Shown here in pieces: positions 7,664-12,215 of a stretch of 12,215 nt of DNA. The notes below the pieces were generated by a model. That model was not told the DNA's origin. It ran no database searches and saw nothing but the letters and a program-made list of their open reading frames with translations. The position numbers and the translations under genes were made by a program. This DNA is from Bacteroidales bacterium. GTDB taxonomy: Bacteria; Bacteroidota; Bacteroidia; Bacteroidales; SM23-62. Location of the stretch: positions 1 to 12,215 of the forward strand of contig JADHVS010000134.1 of assembly GCA_016783865.1 (NCBI GenBank), in the 5' to 3' direction. The first letter of the stretch is position 1; each line of letters starts with the position of its first letter.

Positions 7664-7681
7664 TGATGATATAAATCATCA
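7664..7681. promoter_or_regulatory. Fnr/Crp-type operator in the divergent spacer
   Basis: A perfect inverted repeat TGATGAT-ATAA-ATCATCA contains TGA-N6-TCA (7667-7678), the core spacing of Fnr/Dnr boxes (TTGAT-N4-ATCAA, here with outer A/T swapped). It lies almost exactly midway between two divergent genes, one of which encodes a Crp/Fnr regulator whose recognition helix keeps the E193/R197 pair that reads TGA half sites. It is probably an autoregulatory site. Confidence 0.6.
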
Positions 7682-7701
7682 GGTCCAAACAACAGGCAGA
7701 C

Positions 7702-7709
7702 TATATTTG
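7702..7709 (+). promoter_or_regulatory. -7 promoter element for the Crp/Fnr gene
   Basis: TATATTTG matches the Bacteroidota consensus TAnnTTTG exactly. No TTTG is found 19-21 bp upstream; instead, the Fnr-type repeat occupies the -33/-41 region. The predicted start point is about 7713-7715, giving a leader of about 75 nt before the GTG at 7788. Confidence 0.5.
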
Positions 7710-7787
7710 CTGCGTTCCTTTGACTTTTCATTGATATTCTTTAATCATAGAAAAGTTTATAGTATTTTTATCTAAAGTTTTCCTGAA

Positions 7788-8480
7788 GTGTTTCCCAATA
7801 ACAAATACCTGTTCGAGAAATGTAAGGAACATATTCCTTTCTTTCCATTACTCAGTGATGAGCAGATTGCTTTGTTAAAGGACAATAGCAGTACAGTTGA
7901 ATATAAAAAGAAGGATAATATTTTCAGGCAAAATACCCGCACTTCCCATATAATGGTAATGCTTGGTGGTCTGGTAAAGGTTTACAAAGAAAGCAGAAAC
8001 GACAGGATCATAATTCTCAGGTTGGCTACACAGGGATCTTATCTTGGTCTTTTGTCTGTTATGGGTGATCAGATACACCAATATTCTGCATCTGCTATTG
8101 AGGATTCCACAATATGTTTTATTGATCTGAATGCTTTCCGGAACATTATAATGGAAAATGGTAAGTTTGCCTTACAATTGTTAAGCCTGATCAGCCAGGA
8201 GGGGCTATTTATTTTTAAACGGTTAATGGGACAATCACACAAACAATTACCTGGAAGATTAGCAGATGTGCTCATCTATTTTGCTGATGATATCTATGGA
8301 AATCAGAAATTTACTTTTCCACTGACTCGCAGGGAGATGTCTGAACTTGCAGGAACTACCAAAGAAAGTTTTATCAGAACCCTGACAGAATTTAAAAATG
8401 ACAAGATCATAAACCTGGATGGGAGCAATGTAGAGATCGTGAGTCGTGATATAGTAAACACATTAAGTGAACTGGGCTAA
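7788..8480 (+). CDS. Crp/Fnr-family transcriptional regulator
   Basis: A 230-residue protein with the standard layout: an N-terminal cyclic-nucleotide-binding-like beta barrel (about 18-125), a long dimerisation helix (about 125-150), and a Crp-type winged helix-turn-helix (about 178-215). The HTH reads FPLTRREMSELAGTTKESFIRTL; E193 and R197 correspond to the Crp/Fnr residues that contact TGA half sites. Only two cysteines are present (C12, C110), so the four-cysteine iron-sulfur site of Fnr is absent, and the residues that bind cAMP in Crp are not evident. The ligand is therefore unknown; nitric oxide or haem sensing, as in Dnr-type proteins, is one possibility. The start is the GTG at 7788: a TAA lies in frame just upstream (7773-7775) and the next in-frame ATG falls inside the barrel. 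A perfect Fnr-type box upstream suggests autoregulation. The second response regulator follows after 60 bp. Confidence 0.93.
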   Translation: MFPNNKYLFEKCKEHIPFFPLLSDEQIALLKDNSSTVEYKKKDNIFRQNTRTSHIMVMLGGLVKVYKESRNDRIIILRLATQGSYLGLLSVMGDQIHQYSASAIEDSTICFIDLNAFRNIIMENGKFALQLLSLISQEGLFIFKRLMGQSHKQLPGRLADVLIYFADDIYGNQKFTFPLTRREMSELAGTTKESFIRTLTEFKNDKIINLDGSNVEIVSRDIVNTLSELG

Positions 8481-8540
8481 TCTCAATTTTTCACATGAAA
8501 CGAAGTGGTTGGACAGGTTCACAATTAAGAATTTAAACGT

Positions 8541-8906
8541 GTGAAAGTTTTAATCGTTGATGACATTTTTACTAACAGGCTCTTACTCGTGGAATTGTTA
8601 AAATCAATAGGTCATGAGTATAAGCAGGTTGAAAACGGGAGAGAAGCTATTGAAGCACTTGAGACCGAATCATTTGATCTGGTGCTGATGGACATTGAGA
8701 TGCCTGTAATGAACGGGCTCGAGACCACAATTTATATCAGAGAGAAATTCCAGTATCCCAAAAATAAAATCCCTGTTGTTGCCCTCACAGCACATAATCC
8801 CCAGCTCTTCTTTGAGGATTTTAAGGATGTGGGATTTGATAAGTTGCTGACTAAACCCTACAATATTGAGAAGCTGTCGTCCATTATTGCAGATTTGAAT
8901 ATATAG
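8541..8906 (+). CDS. single-domain response regulator (hybrid-kinase type receiver)
   Basis: The product has 121 residues and is a lone receiver domain. The acidic pocket is D7-D8 (VLIVDDI), the phospho-acceptor D51 (LVLMDIEMPVMNG), the switch residue T83 (VVALTAH) and the lysine K105 (LLTKPYN). The MDIEMPVMNG motif is typical of receivers in hybrid kinases and phosphorelays rather than of transcription-factor response regulators. No output domain follows. I start it at the GTG at 8541, which places the first beta strand (KVLIVDD) at the usual distance; no in-frame ATG would preserve it. It is 60 bp downstream of the Crp/Fnr gene on the same strand and may share its transcript. It ends 13 bp from the convergent fRMsr gene. 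Confidence 0.92.
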   Translation: MKVLIVDDIFTNRLLLVELLKSIGHEYKQVENGREAIEALETESFDLVLMDIEMPVMNGLETTIYIREKFQYPKNKIPVVALTAHNPQLFFEDFKDVGFDKLLTKPYNIEKLSSIIADLNI

Positions 8907-8926
8907 GGTCTCCCAGGGGTCAGACC
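8907..8926. terminator. weak inverted repeat between convergent genes
   Basis: GGTCT (8907-8911) and AGACC (8922-8926) form a 5-bp stem spanning the 13-bp gap between the stop codons of two convergent genes. It could act as a short bidirectional terminator, but the stem is short and no T run is present. Confidence 0.25.
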
Positions 8927-9372
8927 AGGGCTGTGATTCTTTCCAGCCAGGTGGCATCTGTCTCATCGAATTGGTCGGGTTTATTACTGTCTACATCTAA
9001 AACGCCTGTTATTTCCCCATTTGAATTTTTTAACGGGATGACTATCTCTGATCTTGATCGTGAATCACATGCTATATGTCCCGGAAATTTTTCAACATCG
9101 GGAACAATGATGGTTTTTCCCTTGTTAACACCGGCCCAGCAGACTCCGGTGTTTTTTGCCAGCTCAAGGCAGGCAACGGGTCCCTGGTAGGGGCCAACGA
9201 TTAATTCACCATCTCTGAGTATATAGAAACCGGTCCAGAAGAATCCCTCCATTTTGTAGTGAAGAACCGCTGCAATGGTTGCCATGCGTGCGGTGATGTC
9301 ATTACTTTTAATCAGCAGTTCCTGCAGCTGAATAAAAATACGCTCATATCTGGCAGCTTTCTTATTTGTCAT
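8920..9372 (-). CDS. msrC: free methionine-(R)-sulfoxide reductase (GAF-domain fRMsr)
   Basis: The 150-residue protein is a single GAF domain of the YebR/fRMsr family, which reduces free methionine-R-sulfoxide to methionine in the cytoplasm using thioredoxin. The family core FFWTGFYILRDGELIVGPYQG is followed by three conserved cysteines: C68 (VACLEL), C78 (GVCWAG) and C102 (HIACDSRSRSEI). Their spacing (10 and 24 residues) equals that of E. coli C84, C94 and C118, so both the catalytic and resolving cysteines are present. The ligand-shaping EIVIPL and GVLDVDS strands are also intact. The ATG at 9372 gives the normal length. It lies 41 bp downstream of the GreA-like gene and is probably co-transcribed with it. 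It repairs oxidised methionine, fitting an oxygen-sensitive lifestyle. Confidence 0.93.
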   Translation of the reverse strand: MTNKKAARYERIFIQLQELLIKSNDITARMATIAAVLHYKMEGFFWTGFYILRDGELIVGPYQGPVACLELAKNTGVCWAGVNKGKTIIVPDVEKFPGHIACDSRSRSEIVIPLKNSNGEITGVLDVDSNKPDQFDETDATWLERITALV

Positions 9373-9413
9373 AGGAGGTTAATCGAATACTGGAATATAT
9401 GGATTCAGGGAGC

Positions 9414-9890
9414 CTAAAAGAGGTCATCAATGGTTTGTTTCTGCTCTTTGAACTCAAAAGTATCTCCTTTTTTCAAGCCTTCCATAGCCTTAAACAAGGG
9501 CACAGCAGGTGATATGGCATAATAGGTTACACCATCCAGCATAATTTTTCCTGAACTTATTGAAACAAAGAAATTCGAATTTGGAGTCATAACTACAGCA
9601 CCGAACTCAACCCTCTCATTTATTTTGTTGGGATTAATCTTTTTAAGTATACTGCATTCAGTAAGTGCTTTCTGGTATTGGGAGGCAAACATATCTCTCT
9701 TGCCGATCAGCTGATCCCGGAAAGAATCATACCTGTCCTTATTAGGACCGTACTCATTCAGCGCCTGCTGGGTCTCATCCATAGCCGTCTTAGAGCAGTC
9801 AATAGCTTTTTTCTGAATGTTTTTACATTCATCCAGAAGTTGCTGTTTCAGTGGCGCATGATCTTTCTCAGTAATCTTGTGCATAACCAT
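9414..9890 (-). CDS. GreA/GreB-like coiled-coil protein of Bacteroidota
   Basis: The protein has 158 residues from the ATG at 9890. The N-terminal half (about 15-85) is rich in Lys, Glu and Gln and looks like an antiparallel coiled coil. The C-terminal half (about 93-150) reads VEFGAVVMTPNSNFFVSISS and then YYAISPAVPLFKAMEGLKKGDTFEF. That resembles the FKBP-like C-terminal domain of GreA/GreB, where a similar SPIA-ALLGKKVGDE segment occurs. Such proteins in Bacteroidota are often labelled as 3-oxoacyl-ACP synthase, which nothing in this sequence supports. Whether it binds RNA polymerase is unknown; the acidic tip residues that define GreA are not obvious. The frame is open back to a TTG at 9926, but I prefer the ATG at 9890 (or the one two codons later), because TTG starts are rare and the extra residues are not part of the domain. 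It is followed by fRMsr on the same strand. Confidence 0.7.
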   Translation of the reverse strand: MVMHKITEKDHAPLKQQLLDECKNIQKKAIDCSKTAMDETQQALNEYGPNKDRYDSFRDQLIGKRDMFASQYQKALTECSILKKINPNKINERVEFGAVVMTPNSNFFVSISSGKIMLDGVTYYAISPAVPLFKAMEGLKKGDTFEFKEQKQTIDDLF

Positions 9891-9926
9891 TTCGATAAAT
9901 TCGCTATTCTCCCTTGTTATTTGCAA

Positions 9927-10217
9927 CTTAACAATATTATCTTAGTGTCAAAATCTGGTTGTTTGCCTGAAAAGGAAGAGAAAATTACATAAAATTAAGC
10001 AAAATGAAACCAACATGAATAGATTTAATCAATTAATTCTTAAAAGAAAATAATTAATTTTTCATGCGGTAGGGAGTAGGGCAGACCGTTTATTAGAAGT
10101 CCGGTGGACGTTTTCAGGGAGGAGCCAGGTAGTGTGGTGGAGTTGTTGATCGCCAGCTGGCAGATTTTAAATTATTTAACTATTTTATATTCAGATAATT
10201 ACAAACATATTTAACGC
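9927..10217. other. 291-bp intergenic region with a GC-richer island
   Basis: AT-rich flanks enclose a GC-richer, plus-strand purine-rich block at about 10064-10165. That block contains GTCC-GGT-GGAC and the perfect palindrome GCCAGCTGGC (10152-10161). A GTG at 10104 opens a 36-codon frame ending at 10214, three bases before the C69 gene; a frame of similar length is open on the other strand. An AT-only repeat AATTAATT occurs at 10031-10038 and 10052-10059. I see no convincing promoter for the C69 gene. It may be a decayed gene, a dispersed repeat or a leader. Confidence 0.45.
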
Positions 10218-11825
10218 ATGAAAACTCTTTCAGTAAAAATTGTATGCATAATCATTTTGTTCACTGGTGGTCCGGCAAATACCTGCGCACAGGACACGTC
10301 AGACTGGGAAGGAGGTGTTCCTGATGGTTGTACTTCTGTAACGGCGGGTAAAAAGGCAACAGCAGACGGATCAGTCATTACTTCTCATACCGATGATAGT
10401 CACAGGACAAGATCATGGATAGATATTACAGGCGAAAAGAGGCACAATAAGGGTGAAATGACACCCATGTTTAAAAGGATGGCGTGTGATTCTTTAGCCA
10501 TGCCCACTTACAATCATGTTAAAATAGGGGAGATCCCGCAGGCAGAGTTAACATATGGATTCATCAATACTGCTTATCCCTGTATGAATCAATACCAGGT
10601 TGGGATAGGAGAATCCACTTTTGGCGGCAGGCCGGAGTTGCAATCAGATACCGGACTGATCGATTGTCAGCGGCTTTGCCAGTTAATTCTTGAACGCTGC
10701 ACAACGGCAAGACAGGCTCTTGAACTCACCGGCGAATTAACCGGCGAATATGGATGGAATGATGCTGGAGAGTGCCTGACGATCAGTGATAAAAATGAAG
10801 TATGGCACCTGGAGATCCTTGGCCCCGGAAAAGACAAGGTGGGTTCAGTATGGGCAGCTCAAAGAGTTCCTGACGACCATATCTCAGTTAATGCAAATGC
10901 AAGCCGGATCATGGAGATTGATCTTTCAGACAAGGATCATTTCATGGCTTCAGAAAATATCTATGATGTGGCCATGGAAAATGGCTGGTGGAATGGCGAT
11001 AAAGATGATTTTATGTTTTGTTATGCATATGCCCCGGAAAGCAGGAATTCTTTTGCAGCCAGGAGAAGGGAATGGCGTGTCTTTGACCTGGTTGCACCCT
11101 CCCTTAAACTTGATCCCAATGCTGAAAACTATCCCTTTTCTGTTAAACCCGACGAACCGGTTACGATGGATAAACTGGTGGAGATATTTAAGGATTATTA
11201 CGAGGGAACCGAATATAATTTTGTTAAAGACATTACGACCACTGATGATGAAGGAAAGGTGGTTATATCACCCCTGGCTAATCCGTTTATGCCTTATGAT
11301 ATGAACAAGATATTTAAGATCAATGGTGGATGGGGCTGGAGGGGCGAAAGGACCATAGCCAGGTGGTATACCATGTATGCTACCATAATACAGTCGCGAG
11401 AATGGATGCCTGATGAAGTGGGTGGGGTAGTATGGCTGGCCATGGATAATGTAGCCACATCGATCTATATACCGGTTTATTGCAGTGCAACTGATCTTCC
11501 TGAGCCCTATAAAACACCAGGGCGGCCAAATGGGTACACCAGGGAATCTGCCTGGTGGGCATTTAACCGGCTGGGCACACTGGCAGCTCAACGTTGGGGA
11601 GATATGCGTCACGATGTGGATGCCGTCTGGATACCCTGGCAGAAGGAGTTATTCAGCAATCAGCAGCAAATTGAAGAAGAGGCCTTAAAACTTATTAAGG
11701 ATGGTAAAGTGAATGAGGCAGTTGATCTGCTGACTATTTATACTTATATGTGGGGAGACAAAGTGGTAAAAAAAGCCTGGGACCTGGGAGATCTTCTCTG
11801 GACCAGGTACGATGAACTTTTTTAA
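10218..11825 (+). CDS. secreted C69-family dipeptidase
   Basis: A 535-residue Ntn-type cysteine peptidase of family C69 (PepD-like), which splits dipeptides. A signal peptide covers about residues 1-25 (MKTLSVKIVCIIILFTGG, with a likely cut after CAQ). The candidate nucleophile is C38 in DGCTSVTAGKKATADGS, the family's Cys-Thr followed by the AT-DGS motif; maturation would have to expose it at the N-terminus. Downstream, TYGFINTAYPCMNQYQVGIGEST and the YGWNDAGECLTISDKNEVW block fit the family fold. Length is normal. The short segment between the signal cut and C38 may be a propeptide. It is followed after only 11 bp by a threonine aldolase gene, so the two probably form an operon. Substrate specificity cannot be read from sequence. 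Confidence 0.92.
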   Translation: MKTLSVKIVCIIILFTGGPANTCAQDTSDWEGGVPDGCTSVTAGKKATADGSVITSHTDDSHRTRSWIDITGEKRHNKGEMTPMFKRMACDSLAMPTYNHVKIGEIPQAELTYGFINTAYPCMNQYQVGIGESTFGGRPELQSDTGLIDCQRLCQLILERCTTARQALELTGELTGEYGWNDAGECLTISDKNEVWHLEILGPGKDKVGSVWAAQRVPDDHISVNANASRIMEIDLSDKDHFMASENIYDVAMENGWWNGDKDDFMFCYAYAPESRNSFAARRREWRVFDLVAPSLKLDPNAENYPFSVKPDEPVTMDKLVEIFKDYYEGTEYNFVKDITTTDDEGKVVISPLANPFMPYDMNKIFKINGGWGWRGERTIARWYTMYATIIQSREWMPDEVGGVVWLAMDNVATSIYIPVYCSATDLPEPYKTPGRPNGYTRESAWWAFNRLGTLAAQRWGDMRHDVDAVWIPWQKELFSNQQQIEEEALKLIKDGKVNEAVDLLTIYTYMWGDKVVKKAWDLGDLLWTRYDELF

Positions 11826-11836
11826 TATCAAGCACG

Positions 11837-12215
11837 ATGAAACGAGGATTCGCAAGCGATAATAATGCAGGAATACATCCTGAGATTTTAAGAGCCATTG
11901 AACAGGCCAACCAGGGACATGCCGTCGCGTATGGCAATGATCCGTTTACAGATAAAGCTGTCAGCAGGCTGAAAGAGATATTTGGTGGTAATACAGATAT
12001 TTATTTTGTATTCATTGGTACTGCAGCCAATGTGCTCGGTTTAGACGCTATCACAAAACCTGATCATTCCGTGCTTTGCGCACAGACCAGCCACATTCAT
12101 GAAGATGAATGCGGTGCTCCGGAGCGATGGACAGGCTGCAAGGTTATTGCATTACCGGTATCTGATGGAAAGCTGACAATAGCCGATATCGAAAAGGAGA
12201 TGTATGGGATCGATT
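11837..12215 (+). CDS. ltaE: low-specificity L-threonine aldolase (3' end outside window)
   Basis: The first 126 residues of a fold-type I PLP enzyme are visible, open to the window edge. Recognisable family blocks are FASDNNAGIHPEI (residues 5-17), the AYGNDPFTDKA segment (31-41), the PLP-phosphate loop GTAAN (61-65), and SHIHEDECGAPE (85-96), in which H86 is the candidate stacking residue over the PLP ring. The catalytic lysine lies beyond the window. The enzyme cleaves L-threonine or allo-threonine to glycine and acetaldehyde, or the reverse. The ATG at 11837 gives the usual N-terminus. It sits 11 bp after the C69 dipeptidase stop, implying co-transcription and a shared role in using amino acids from peptides. 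Confidence 0.92.
   Translation, partial: MKRGFASDNNAGIHPEILRAIEQANQGHAVAYGNDPFTDKAVSRLKEIFGGNTDIYFVFIGTAANVLGLDAITKPDHSVLCAQTSHIHEDECGAPERWTGCKVIALPVSDGKLTIADIEKEMYGID

Noticed and set aside
8496..8537. 13-codon frame (MKRSGWTGSQLRI) between the Crp/Fnr and receiver genes
   Set aside because: Too short, with no coupling to the next start codon and no supporting feature.
9373..9378. Perfect AGGAGG on the plus strand
   Set aside because: No start codon follows at a usable distance on the plus strand, and it is on the wrong strand for the fRMsr gene.
9891..9926. TTG start extending the GreA-like protein by 12 residues
   Set aside because: TTG starts are rare, the added residues are outside the domain, and two ATG codons follow at the expected start.
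10786..11304. 172-codon plus-strand frame inside the C69 dipeptidase gene
   Set aside because: It sits in another frame of a gene with clear family motifs, and its Met/Trp/Ile-rich translation does not look like a real protein.
1..12215. Searched for tRNA, CRISPR arrays, transposases, attachment sites and toxin-antitoxin or defence genes
   Set aside because: No cloverleaf, regular repeat-spacer pattern, integrase or transposase motif, or known defence domain was seen by eye.

Overview
The window looks like chromosomal DNA from a member of the Bacteroidota, probably a Bacteroidales- or Marinilabiliales-type organism. The evidence is a BatE-type SH3 tail, a CstA transporter, a coiled-coil GreA-like protein of a kind known from Bacteroidota, secreted C69 and M1 peptidases, AT-rich leaders with few Shine-Dalgarno sequences, and a clear Bacteroides-type -7 promoter element (TAnnTTTG). 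All genes are ordinary in length. I see no tRNA, rRNA, CRISPR array, transposase or phage gene.

Layout. Positions 1-187 hold the 3' end of a BatE-like gene. A GC hairpin and a tiny 18-codon frame follow, then a CstA-family transporter (342-2057, +). Convergent to it is a two-gene minus-strand operon: acylphosphatase (3695-3973) followed by a secreted M1 aminopeptidase (2063-3676). Divergent from the acylphosphatase is a small DUF2784-type membrane protein (4016-4399, +). It is followed by a possible 46-codon lipoprotein frame whose 3' end overlaps the next gene on the opposite strand.

The middle (4558-8906) is a signalling block. It contains a 765-residue membrane-anchored GAF/PAS protein without any visible output domain (-), a single-domain response regulator (-), a divergent Crp/Fnr-family regulator (+), and a second single-domain response regulator (+). 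No histidine kinase is present. The 233-bp divergent spacer carries a perfect Fnr-type inverted repeat (TGATGAT-N4-ATCATCA). It sits about 41.5 bp upstream of the start point predicted from a perfect TAnnTTTG element, which is the class II activator position. The 324-bp gap upstream of the membrane sensor holds two strong hairpins that resemble a dispersed repeat.

The right part holds a minus-strand pair, a GreA/GreB-like protein and a free methionine-(R)-sulfoxide reductase with all three family cysteines. A 291-bp intergenic stretch with a GC-richer island follows. Last come a secreted C69 dipeptidase (10218-11825, +) and, 11 bp later, the start of a low-specificity threonine aldolase that runs off the window.

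How the genes fit together: several products suit a peptide- and amino-acid-using anaerobe or microaerophile (two secreted peptidases, a threonine aldolase, and a CstA carrier for pyruvate or peptides). The central block is a plausible multi-component sensory module. I found no defence system or other clearly undescribed machine. The best leads are the Fnr-type operator and promoter, the kinase-less sensor cluster, the hairpin pair and the two tiny reading frames.
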